DNA of 64,000 nt from Candidatus Uabimicrobium amorphum (GTDB taxonomy: Bacteria; Planctomycetota; Uabimicrobiia; Uabimicrobiales; Uabimicrobiaceae). Positions within the stretch are counted from its first letter, which is position 1, and each line of letters opens with the position of its first letter. Below, one piece after another: positions 29,458 through 38,078 of the stretch. The notes under the pieces are model-generated. The model saw nothing but the letters and a program-made list of their open reading frames with translations, did no database searches and was not told the origin of the DNA. The stretch lies in the NCBI RefSeq assembly GCF_009002475.1, contig NZ_AP019860.1, forward strand, positions 620,001-684,000, given 5' to 3'. The position numbers were made by a program, and so were the translations under genes.

Positions 29458-30489
29458 CTACACAACAAAAGATTCCTTTATTTTCACCACCACGTCATCA
29501 TTGAGTTTTGCATCGATGTAAACTTGACATCTTTGGCCAATGGTATGCATAGGAATAGTATGCGCACAATCAAACTCACTGACAATGGGATACTCTCTGT
29601 TTCCCACTACTTCTAGTAACAAATCGTCCAGAGAAAAGGATGCCCCTTCATTGTCACTTTTTTCTACTTTTCCCATAATAAAGCCGGCAATCTTGTCGAA
29701 AACGCCCATGAGTTGTAACTGACGCAAACTTCTTTCCTCTTGCGACCATGGTGCGAACATTTCTTCCACTGCGAGTATTTTTCCTTCGATATCTGGAAAA
29801 TACTCTGTTCCCGCGGCACTCAATAAGGTATTTAAATTCGCAACGACGATTTGCGCTTCTACACGTCCAGGATTGAGAACCTTCCAGCCTTTGTTTTTTT
29901 GCCACTGCCGTGGAACATTTTTCCAGTCACCGTTTTGCCAGTCGCGGCAGTGATTACTCCACATCGCAAATGGAGTCAAGAGCCTTTCCTTGTCGCTGTT
30001 GTCCGTTGCCGCTTGTAAAAAAGACTGTGTACTTTGCGCAACACCATCCGGGTATTCACCAAACCATGTCATCACCGCGGGGCCATACAGAGTTTTAAGC
30101 CCGGCGTATTTTAAGATCGCTAAGTGCAAGGAAGTAACATCGCTGTATCCACAAATCACTTTACGTGCTTTTCGTATCGCGGCGAAGTCAAGGTAAGGAA
30201 TTAAACTACTGGAGTTCATTCCGCCGATGGTGGACATCAATGCTTTGACATCGTCGTCGTGAATTAACTCCATAAATTCTTTTGCCCTGTCTTGCGCTGT
30301 ACCAGAACGATATCCTTGACTCGCTCTTTGTGCGGTTAGAAAACCAAGTTTTGTTTTAAAGCCGCTTTTTTCAAGGTTGCGCAGTCCGTTGACAAAGAGC
30401 TGGTCATTTATATCGTAAGCAGGAGACGACGGGGTAAAAACGCCTATTGTGTCGCCTTTTTTTAGTTTGTCGGGTTTTATGAGTTGCAT
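29458..30489 (-). CDS. S66 family LD-carboxypeptidase (LdcA/MccF-like)
   Basis: A 343-residue protein of the S66 serine peptidase family. The opening KKGDTIGVFTPSSP, the nucleophile motif CGYSDVTSLH (Ser116), a Glu in ILAVEEMF (about 240) and His310 in FDCAHTIPMHTIG match the Ser-Glu-His triad. Members cleave the L,D bond of muropeptides during peptidoglycan recycling, or detoxify peptide antibiotics such as microcin C. The MccF-type branch is suggested by the length and by the insertion around 165-200. The cytoplasmic location is inferred from the absence of a signal peptide. Confidence 0.88.
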   Translation of the reverse strand: MQLIKPDKLKKGDTIGVFTPSSPAYDINDQLFVNGLRNLEKSGFKTKLGFLTAQRASQGYRSGTAQDRAKEFMELIHDDDVKALMSTIGGMNSSSLIPYLDFAAIRKARKVICGYSDVTSLHLAILKYAGLKTLYGPAVMTWFGEYPDGVAQSTQSFLQAATDNSDKERLLTPFAMWSNHCRDWQNGDWKNVPRQWQKNKGWKVLNPGRVEAQIVVANLNTLLSAAGTEYFPDIEGKILAVEEMFAPWSQEERSLRQLQLMGVFDKIAGFIMGKVEKSDNEGASFSLDDLLLEVVGNREYPIVSEFDCAHTIPMHTIGQRCQVYIDAKLNDDVVVKIKESFVV

Positions 30490-30509
30490 GTCTCACACCT
30501 ATTTATATC

Positions 30510-33500
30510 CTAGTTTTTCAATGTGTCAGTGGATGTTACCAATTGAATGACGGGCAAATAACCACTACCGCGTCCGCCAGAAATCACTCCCGAGTTACCA
30601 ATAAAAACAAAGTCTGTTGCAAAAGGCCACCATGCAATTTCGCTTTGTGTTTGGCGAGCGACAACTGTCGTGTAATAGTCGGAACCAAACACAAAATACT
30701 CATCTTGGTCATTGATCATCTCTAGGGCTGTAAATCCAGGGTAGCGATACAACGTTTCCCCGCTCTCTACATCAAATACAATCGTTGCTGAAAAAGCCTG
30801 AGTAAACAGTTGCGTGTCATTCTTGCGAAAAGTCACTTCGCGTACCTGACTTTTGTGTCCCAGGAATGTCTTACGTAATTCGCCGGTTGTTGCGCACCAT
30901 AAATGGACTTTTTTGTCGCTAGCAACGCTTGCTAGGTATTTTCCATCACTACTGTAAGCGATGTCGCGAATCCAGTCTTTGTGTCCTTCTAATGTGTGAA
31001 TACACTCTCCGCTGTCCTTGTTCCATATTTTGATGGTTTTATCTTTGCTGCACGAGGCAATTTGTGGAACGTTGGGGTGAAATATCGCTTTTTGTACCCA
31101 ATCACTGTGCCCGCGAAATGTTGTTGTCGGGGTAATATTTTCTTCGTTGGTGGCATCCCATAAACAAATCGTTTTGTCGCGGCTTGCCGATAAAAAATAT
31201 TGTTGTGTCGCGTCGAACTGTACATTCAAAACACCGCTTTTGTGGTGCGAAAGAATTTGTGGTTCTTTGGTAAAATCAGTCCATAACCAAATTTTGCGAT
31301 CATTTCCCGAAGTGACTAGCTTGTTCCGTGCAACATTCAGTAGTGTCGTCTGTCCAGGAGGACCCACTAAAGAGTGTAGTAGAGTGCCGTCTTCTTGCCA
31401 AACGCGCACCTCTTCCGGTGAAGCGGAGAAGATTTTTCCCTTATCATACACCACCTGAAATATTTTATTTTTGTGTTCATTTTGTTCTGTGTCGATTGGT
31501 TTCGTATTTAAACACCACACCATAACCGTTTTATCTTTGGAAACCGAAGCCACCTTGTCTCCCTTGCGTGAAAATGCCACACCTTTTAACAATTCTTGGT
31601 GGCCTTTAAATACGCGCACGCATTTACCCGTTTCTTCTTCCCAAATACGCACGGTACGGTCTTCGCCTCCTGATGCAATCCATTTTCCATCGTAGGAAAT
31701 ATTGACGGCATTGACGCCTCCTCCGGTATGCCCCGTAAGGATTTTTTCGCATTCGCCACTTACGATATTCCACACGCGAACCGTCTTGTCACGTGACGAC
31801 GAAATCACCTTTTCACCTCCAGGGTGAAAGACCACAGACCATACTTCGGCGTCGTGGCGAAACGAATAGAGTTCTTTTTCCAATTCGTAGTCCCAAATAC
31901 GCACTGTATAATCTTTGGATGCCGAGGCAAGTATTGTTTTTGTAGGATGAAAAGCGACGTCTTTTACCCAATCTTCGTGTCCGGAGAGAACTTTCCACAT
32001 TTGCCATGAATCCATATGCCACAGACGAATACTGTTTTCGTTACTGCTAGATAGCGCCACGATTTTTTCATCGGCCGAAATATCCATTTTAGCTACCTTA
32101 ACCTTGCTTTTTGCTTCTTCTGTTTCGATTATTTGTAGTGTTTCACCTGTCTGGGCATCCCAAATCACAATGCGTCCACTGCGGCTTACGCTGAGTATTT
32201 GCTTACCCTCTTTGATATGGCGCGCTGATTCTATCGGGGTTCCATGTCCTCGGAGAATATGCAAGCACTCACCAGTATACAAGTCCCAAACGCGCACGCG
32301 AAAATCATATATTCCCCCGCAAGAAATGACCTGTTTGTCGTCGTCAGAAAAGATAACGTCCGTTGTTCGAGATTTGTGACCTTGCAATACTTTTTGTAGT
32401 GGTGAATGCAGAAGATTTGCTGGTGGTTTGAGGCTTTTTAACCACGTCTGCGGTGCACATTGTTCACGCCACGCTTCGACAAAGCGGTGGATACACGAAT
32501 CACTTTCGGTCCAGTAACCTAAATTCCACACACATTGAAATAATGTTTGCGGATATTTCCTCAAGAAGCCGTGGCGCAGTTGTAAAATTTGCCGTAGATC
32601 TTCTAAAATCGATTTATCGACGGTGATTTGCAAGCTATTTTGTATTTCGAGATCGTGGGGAATCGGTACTGCTGATTCGGTGAGAGAACGCGCAAAATCT
32701 TCAAATAGATTGTCGATCATCGCCGATTTTTTTTGCAAAAATTGCGGGTTTGTCAAAAGATCGAGCAATTCATGGTACATTTCTCCCCACTGTAACTGAT
32801 AAGGAAGTTCAAATTGTGTTCGGTCGTAATCAAAACCCTTGTCAGACAAATATTGCGCCAGTAGTTGATGATATTCGCGAATTTTGCCTTTTCCCAATCT
32901 CATTTTTACAGTACGTTCAAACTCCGGATGGAAAAAATTTACCAGAAAATTGCGCTGGATGAGAAAATTTTCTAACGACTTTTGTAGTACCAACACCAAA
33001 TCGTCGTTAATGCGCACTTCCTGGCCAAACGTGAGTATCTCGGCTATTTCATTCTCTGATATTCCCGAGCGACTTGCGGCGATGGTTCCCAGATACCTTT
33101 CGACCAAACCTTTACCATACTCATCTTCTAAACGTTCTAAAGCTTGATGAAATAACTGATTGACACTTTCGGCCAATTGTCCTACCGCCACACCAGAGTT
33201 GAGCATTTGGTCTAAGGCCACTTTCAAAAATAGCGGGCTTCCTTGTGCGCGTTGTGTGAGGAGTGCACGTTCTTCTGTCGTGAGTTGTAAATCGCGTGTA
33301 GTTTGATAATTGTCGAGGAGTAATTCTATTTCTGTGGCATCTAGAGGAGGAAGCTCTAGAACTTGGAGGTTGGCAAGTTTCTGAATTTTTTCCCACGGTG
33401 CGACAGGTCTCGTGGTCATAATGACGCGAATGTTCGGCGGCAAATTCCTAAAAAGCCAGTTGAGTTCTAGCGCTTTGCCTTGCATTTCGTCAAGACCATC

Positions 33501-34442
33501 AAAGACAATAATAATTTTCTCTTTGGTTTTTTCTAACGTTTGGACAATTTGCTCTTTTAGATCTTGGGTGTCGTCGATTTCTAGTAATTCTTTTTGTTGC
33601 AATTGTTCAGCAATACTTTCGTATATGGTGTTTATTTCTCCTGTGTTGCCCCCCATACTCATGTAATGCCACAATACAATGTTTTCTTTGCGCTGTGTGT
33701 CAATAAAATATGCCGCAAGAGAAGATTTTCCTGTTCCGGCAACAGCACAGACACATAGATAGTTTGTCGCACTGGATTGGCGGCAAAATTCACGAATTTG
33801 TTCTAAGTACTGTTCGCGTCCGACAAACCCTTTGATTTTTTCTAGAATGATTTCTTCACGCATGCTGTGCAGAGAAGATGTTTGTACTTCAAGGAGTTCG
33901 GGGTAGTCGCGGTCAATTCGTTGTTCTAGTTCGCTGTACACTTTCTCTAAGATGACAGAGCTGTCATCGTAGCGAAATGTCTTCTCATTACTTTGTTGCA
34001 AAAATGTAACCAAATTTTGTAGTGAGTCTAAATCTTGCTGTGTTTCATTCACTTCCTGAGGACTTTTATGGCGGTCGTCTAAAAAATAAAAGCGGTTGTT
34101 TGTGTTTATGACTTGGCATGAGTGACGAATTTCCATTTCGGTGATGGAATACTGGGCGGCATTTTCCTGTCCTTGATAGTTTTTCTGGGGACGCCAGCCA
34201 TAACGATGCCCTAAAATTCCGACAAAGTACTGGCATTGGTCAATTTTATCCAGACACCACCTCACGAGATTTTGTTCGTCGTGCTTTTGTTGCCAGCGCA
34301 AATCATATGGAATAATGGCGATCTTACGCGCAAAAAAACGCTGTTGTAACTTTTCAAAAACTTTCGCCAATTGATCGCGCTCTAATTCTAAATCCTTAAA
34401 GGTCGAACTAATGAATATCTTTACGTTTTTCCAAGTGTACAT
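30510..34442 (-). CDS. DUF4062-NACHT-WD40 STAND protein
   Basis: The ATG at 34442 has GGAG six bases upstream; the longer frame (to 34562) is not supported. The 1310-residue product begins with DUF4062 (KIFISSTFKDLELERDQL, then PYDLRW and FVGILGHRYGW), a TIR-like domain. A NACHT-type ATPase follows with Walker A GTGKSS (236-241) and Walker B IIIVFDGLDEM. A helical region leads to about 14 WD40 repeats (about 700-1300), enough for two seven-bladed propellers. Such STAND proteins are sensors that oligomerise on ligand binding; several relatives act in anti-phage defence or regulated cell death, but nothing here proves that. It is monocistronic. Confidence 0.92.
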   Translation of the reverse strand: MYTWKNVKIFISSTFKDLELERDQLAKVFEKLQQRFFARKIAIIPYDLRWQQKHDEQNLVRWCLDKIDQCQYFVGILGHRYGWRPQKNYQGQENAAQYSITEMEIRHSCQVINTNNRFYFLDDRHKSPQEVNETQQDLDSLQNLVTFLQQSNEKTFRYDDSSVILEKVYSELEQRIDRDYPELLEVQTSSLHSMREEIILEKIKGFVGREQYLEQIREFCRQSSATNYLCVCAVAGTGKSSLAAYFIDTQRKENIVLWHYMSMGGNTGEINTIYESIAEQLQQKELLEIDDTQDLKEQIVQTLEKTKEKIIIVFDGLDEMQGKALELNWLFRNLPPNIRVIMTTRPVAPWEKIQKLANLQVLELPPLDATEIELLLDNYQTTRDLQLTTEERALLTQRAQGSPLFLKVALDQMLNSGVAVGQLAESVNQLFHQALERLEDEYGKGLVERYLGTIAASRSGISENEIAEILTFGQEVRINDDLVLVLQKSLENFLIQRNFLVNFFHPEFERTVKMRLGKGKIREYHQLLAQYLSDKGFDYDRTQFELPYQLQWGEMYHELLDLLTNPQFLQKKSAMIDNLFEDFARSLTESAVPIPHDLEIQNSLQITVDKSILEDLRQILQLRHGFLRKYPQTLFQCVWNLGYWTESDSCIHRFVEAWREQCAPQTWLKSLKPPANLLHSPLQKVLQGHKSRTTDVIFSDDDKQVISCGGIYDFRVRVWDLYTGECLHILRGHGTPIESARHIKEGKQILSVSRSGRIVIWDAQTGETLQIIETEEAKSKVKVAKMDISADEKIVALSSSNENSIRLWHMDSWQMWKVLSGHEDWVKDVAFHPTKTILASASKDYTVRIWDYELEKELYSFRHDAEVWSVVFHPGGEKVISSSRDKTVRVWNIVSGECEKILTGHTGGGVNAVNISYDGKWIASGGEDRTVRIWEEETGKCVRVFKGHQELLKGVAFSRKGDKVASVSKDKTVMVWCLNTKPIDTEQNEHKNKIFQVVYDKGKIFSASPEEVRVWQEDGTLLHSLVGPPGQTTLLNVARNKLVTSGNDRKIWLWTDFTKEPQILSHHKSGVLNVQFDATQQYFLSASRDKTICLWDATNEENITPTTTFRGHSDWVQKAIFHPNVPQIASCSKDKTIKIWNKDSGECIHTLEGHKDWIRDIAYSSDGKYLASVASDKKVHLWCATTGELRKTFLGHKSQVREVTFRKNDTQLFTQAFSATIVFDVESGETLYRYPGFTALEMINDQDEYFVFGSDYYTTVVARQTQSEIAWWPFATDFVFIGNSGVISGGRGSGYLPVIQLVTSTDTLKN

Positions 34443-34679
34443 GACCGGCTCCATAAGACAGAAATTTGTTAGTATTTGTCTCTCACAATCGGCTTTGCCA
34501 ATTACTCCTCCGAGGAGAGTTACTTCGAGAATCATACTAAAAAAAGTTACCGTTATACGCAATGATTTTTACTTTTTGGTTATATTCTAATAAAATGAAA
34601 GTATGATTCTCTCATTAAATTCGAATTGACAAAATAGTTTATTCATATCACAAGAAAAGAATGCTGAACAGGAGAACAC

Positions 34680-34976
34680 ATGAGCAAGAATTTACGACTT
34701 ATTGCGAGTAAAATTAGAAAAAGCGAACGCTGGAGAAAAAGCAGAAGGGGAAAGTTCACTTTTTACATTAACCGCGCGTACTATGATGTCATTGAAGTTA
34801 CATTTCCCGATCAAGACGCGGTGGACAACGCCGTATACGAACTCGCGTGTATAGATGAACCGCATTGGGATGAGGTACTGGACAAAAACCCCAAGAGTTT
34901 TTGGGAGCATTTTTGTTCTCTAGTTCAAAAGCATGGTAGTGTGCACGTAGGTGAAGTGCTAACGGACCATATTTAG
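34680..34976 (+). CDS. Hypothetical protein, 98 residues
   Basis: A well-placed GGAG site supports this ATG. The N-terminal third is strongly basic (SKIRKSERWRKSRRGK); the rest is acidic with aromatic residues (FTFYINRAYYDVIEVTFPDQDAVDNAVYELACIDEPHWDEVL) and looks like a small alpha/beta fold. No family is recognised. Its stop overlaps the stop of the convergent gene by four bases. It may be divergently regulated with the STAND gene. Confidence 0.65.
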   Translation: MSKNLRLIASKIRKSERWRKSRRGKFTFYINRAYYDVIEVTFPDQDAVDNAVYELACIDEPHWDEVLDKNPKSFWEHFCSLVQKHGSVHVGEVLTDHI

Positions 34977-35464
34977 GATGCGACAAGTTTTTTGGTGAGA
35001 GAGGCCAATTCAATGACGGTTTTAAATGGGAATCCACCTTGTGGGGTAAAGGTAAATTCAATACTGAAAAGATCTTCTAGTGTACTGGTTACCGATACCA
35101 AATTCAGATCATCAAAACCGTACTCCCCAGGAGTAAAATTGGGAAGATCTTCTTCCAATAGCGGCTTATCTAAAGGAATGTTATCTATTTCGCTACTTTC
35201 ACTGCAAATTTCCTTCGCCAATAACAGAAGAACAATTCGTTGGTATGGCTCACTTGTGAGTTCTTCTATTTTGGTCTCGAAGCCCGTTTTGAGATACACT
35301 ATGTCTTTTATTTCATTCAGTTGCGCCGGGCTAAATTCGCTAGCAATTTGGTAAGGCGGCCACCCCGGTCTCTGTTTGATGTTGGTATTCACAATAGATG
35401 TAGGTGAAAGCTCTAAAGAGGAGGTAGTAGAGTTTTTCTTAAACAGCCATGAAAAAATTGACAT
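34973..35464 (-). CDS. Unknown protein with an ACP-like C-terminal domain lacking the serine
   Basis: The ATG at 35464 follows AGGAC; it gives 163 residues beginning MSIFSWLFKK. The C-terminal half (LDKPLLEEDLPNFTPGEYGFDDLNLVSVTSTLEDLFSIEFTF followed by TVIELASLTKKL) reads like an acyl-carrier-protein helix bundle, with the usual GxDSL replaced by GFDDL, so the phosphopantetheine serine is absent. This similarity is judged by eye. If right, the domain cannot carry acyl groups and would serve as a binding module. Part of the N-terminal half (PPYQIASEFSPAQLNEIKDIVYLKTG) is unassigned. Confidence 0.6.
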   Translation of the reverse strand: MSIFSWLFKKNSTTSSLELSPTSIVNTNIKQRPGWPPYQIASEFSPAQLNEIKDIVYLKTGFETKIEELTSEPYQRIVLLLLAKEICSESSEIDNIPLDKPLLEEDLPNFTPGEYGFDDLNLVSVTSTLEDLFSIEFTFTPQGGFPFKTVIELASLTKKLVAS

Positions 35465-35610
35465 AACTTTGTCCTTATTTATAATTGATTGTAGTGTACT
35501 CGTTTCTTTTATACAAAAAGTCGTTAATTTTGTAAAGTTTCCTATCATTAACTTGCCATTAAGGCGTTATATCAATACATAGCAGTAATTAGTATGGGTC
35601 AATAGAACTG

Positions 35611-35725
35611 GGTCCGCCCCTACAACGCACTGTGTTATAGAAATATTGATGTTATGCGTTGTACAACTTCGACGAATCGTAAACCTATGATCATGGGTAT
35701 CAAGTCGGAAATGTAGGGACGGACC
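35611..35725. repeat. Small element with terminal inverted repeats
   Basis: GGTCCGCCCCTAC at 35611-35623 is repeated inverted, with one mismatch, as GTAGGGACGGACC at 35713-35725. The right end continues into a hairpin (GGACGGAC and GTCCGTCC). The 115-base size and intergenic position fit a MITE or REP-type element. No coding sequence lies inside. Confidence 0.55.
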
Positions 35726-35757
35726 TTGTGTCCGTCCGTCTGTAAAGTGAGAAACTG

Positions 35758-37980
35758 ATGCAAAAAATCAAAGGGCAAGTTTTAAAGCAAATACAAAATG
35801 ATACCGTGTATGAAGGATGTACGTTCTTCTTAAATGATGACAAGCATCGCGAAAAAGCAGAGGTTAGACAACTTTTAAGACATCACCGTAATACACCCGA
35901 TGACGACGCATTGCAAAACGTACATTTTTATCACTGCAGTTTTAGAAGTGACATTGCCTTCTCCTCTCTAGAAGGATGCCTATTCGTCGATTGTGGCTTT
36001 TGCGGAGAGTTTACTTTTTCGTGCACCACAATACCTGAGTACCTTTATGATTTTCCGATAACGAAACTCTGTCTACAAAATTGCGTAAGCGTTCCACCAC
36101 AGATAGAACGCCTACAGCAAATTACAGCATTAGATATGTTTCTTAATTTTATGCCCGATATTCCCGTTGAAGTAACAAAATTACGAAATCTTACCAGCCT
36201 AATTTTAGGCTTCAATAGTTTACACTTTCTACCGGAACAAATAACGGATTTACAAAATTTACAACATTTAGATCTATCGCAAAATGCCTTTCACGAATTT
36301 CCCGAGCAAATTTTGTCTTTACATAACCTCACTCATCTAAATCTATGTGCAAATCAGTTAGTACAAATTCCATCACTGGAGACACTTCACAACCTCATCG
36401 AGCTAAAATTACAGCAAAACCAATTGAAATTACTGCCTAAATTGGGAAAACAGAACCGTTTAGAGTATCTTGACTTTTCGGACAATCAAATAAGCGAAAT
36501 TTCCCCGGATATTTTTCATATGGAGCGTCTCAAAGTTCTCAAAGGTAGTTGCAATAAAATTAGACATATTTTTGCAGAGAATACTAGATTGCAAAATCTT
36601 CATACTCTAGATCTTTCACAAAATCACTTAACCGAATATTCTCATAGGCTATGTAATCTCCCGCACCTGACAAAATTAAATCTTTCACAGAATAATATCA
36701 AAAAAATTCCGCCTCAAGTGAGCCAATTAAAGCATTTGGTAAATTTAGATATATCACACAACTCCATAGCGGAAGTCCCTGAAGAAATACAACGATTGGA
36801 CAAGTTATCACAGTTAAACGTAGACAGAAATTTTATTTCCTCACGCCATCAACAAAATATTTCATCGTGGTTGCCAAAATGTAAAGTGGATATGACAACA
36901 ACGGAAAAACTTAGAAATAAACTACAAAATACGACAGGGTCCAATCATCTATTTTTATTAGCGATGTTCTTGACTTGTTTGGTTCCGTCTCTGTTATTTA
37001 TTTTGTTTCACAATCAATTCGTTCCCTCACCAAAGTTTAGCGAACTCGTTGCCAAAGAAGCGTCTTTTTACATTTTGGCGTACAAATATAAGCCATATGG
37101 AATTCAATTTTTGGTGGCCGGGGAAAGATATTATCTCGCTCACAGCGGATCGTATACCAATGAACAACTGAAACAATTCCAACGGCAGCAAAATGGCAAA
37201 AAAAATCATGGTAAATTTTGGATACACGAAAAAACGGCGCAGATCTTTGGTGTACAAAGTACTAGTTTCTTTATTTCGGCCCGAGACTTTACCGAGGAAC
37301 AACAACAATCGCGTGATAAATTGTTTTATATTGGGGTTTACATACTATGCTTAATTGTTATTGCAACTCTTTTGGACATTCCCAATTCCAAAAAAATCTT
37401 GCAAGTAAAACCCGAGTACACCGGCCTTGACATGATCGAACAGTTTGTTAACTTCCGACAGCTCATCGGCAAGCCCACCATGTCCCAAGAACAAATACTA
37501 TCTATATGCAAATATATATTGGGAATCATTACCACAATAACATTTTTGTTACTGTTTATCGAAGGACTGGGTTACATCGATGTTATTGGAGCTCCTAAAC
37601 CGCAAAATTTTATGGAGAATATTTTTCGTGCGGTGTCGATTGCTTTGGGATCTTTACTTTTGGGAGTTATATTTATCACCGCGACTATTATGCTGATGGC
37701 GGGCATTAGCAACGTAAAACACCTAGGTATTATGATGGAATTACCTGGGTTTCTCATGTTGACAGCATCTATGTTGATCTGGAGGGGTTTATTTTTGAGC
37801 GATTTAAATCTGTATGGGACGATTGTTTTGATAATTGCTCCGTTAGCAACCGCGTATAGCTTTTTACGTGTAGGCCCTGGAGTTCCAAGCGAAAGCATCA
37901 CTAATAGAGAACCACCGCCACAACCAGATATCTCTTCACTTTATCTCGTTGACCACTACGAACGACACAATTCAACTTAA
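35758..37980 (+). CDS. Leucine-rich-repeat membrane protein
   Basis: A 740-residue protein. After a Cys- and His-rich N-terminal region (about 1-110) come about 11 LRR units of 23 residues (about 110-370), for example LQNLQHLDLSQNAFHEFPEQILSLHN. The C-terminal half has a first TM segment at about 400-420, an extracytoplasmic stretch of about 110 residues, and four or five further hydrophobic segments (about 525-715). A proline-rich tail ends the protein. The layout suggests a cytoplasmic LRR recognition domain linked to a membrane domain. No enzyme motif is seen; function is unknown. Confidence 0.87.
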   Translation: MQKIKGQVLKQIQNDTVYEGCTFFLNDDKHREKAEVRQLLRHHRNTPDDDALQNVHFYHCSFRSDIAFSSLEGCLFVDCGFCGEFTFSCTTIPEYLYDFPITKLCLQNCVSVPPQIERLQQITALDMFLNFMPDIPVEVTKLRNLTSLILGFNSLHFLPEQITDLQNLQHLDLSQNAFHEFPEQILSLHNLTHLNLCANQLVQIPSLETLHNLIELKLQQNQLKLLPKLGKQNRLEYLDFSDNQISEISPDIFHMERLKVLKGSCNKIRHIFAENTRLQNLHTLDLSQNHLTEYSHRLCNLPHLTKLNLSQNNIKKIPPQVSQLKHLVNLDISHNSIAEVPEEIQRLDKLSQLNVDRNFISSRHQQNISSWLPKCKVDMTTTEKLRNKLQNTTGSNHLFLLAMFLTCLVPSLLFILFHNQFVPSPKFSELVAKEASFYILAYKYKPYGIQFLVAGERYYLAHSGSYTNEQLKQFQRQQNGKKNHGKFWIHEKTAQIFGVQSTSFFISARDFTEEQQQSRDKLFYIGVYILCLIVIATLLDIPNSKKILQVKPEYTGLDMIEQFVNFRQLIGKPTMSQEQILSICKYILGIITTITFLLLFIEGLGYIDVIGAPKPQNFMENIFRAVSIALGSLLLGVIFITATIMLMAGISNVKHLGIMMELPGFLMLTASMLIWRGLFLSDLNLYGTIVLIIAPLATAYSFLRVGPGVPSESITNREPPPQPDISSLYLVDHYERHNST

Positions 37981-38078
37981 ATTACAGAAATGTAATTACG
38001 GTACAATATTTGCATGAACCATACGTGTTAAGCATACAATTTTACACTCTGTTATAAAGTTATTATGGGAGATCTGGA

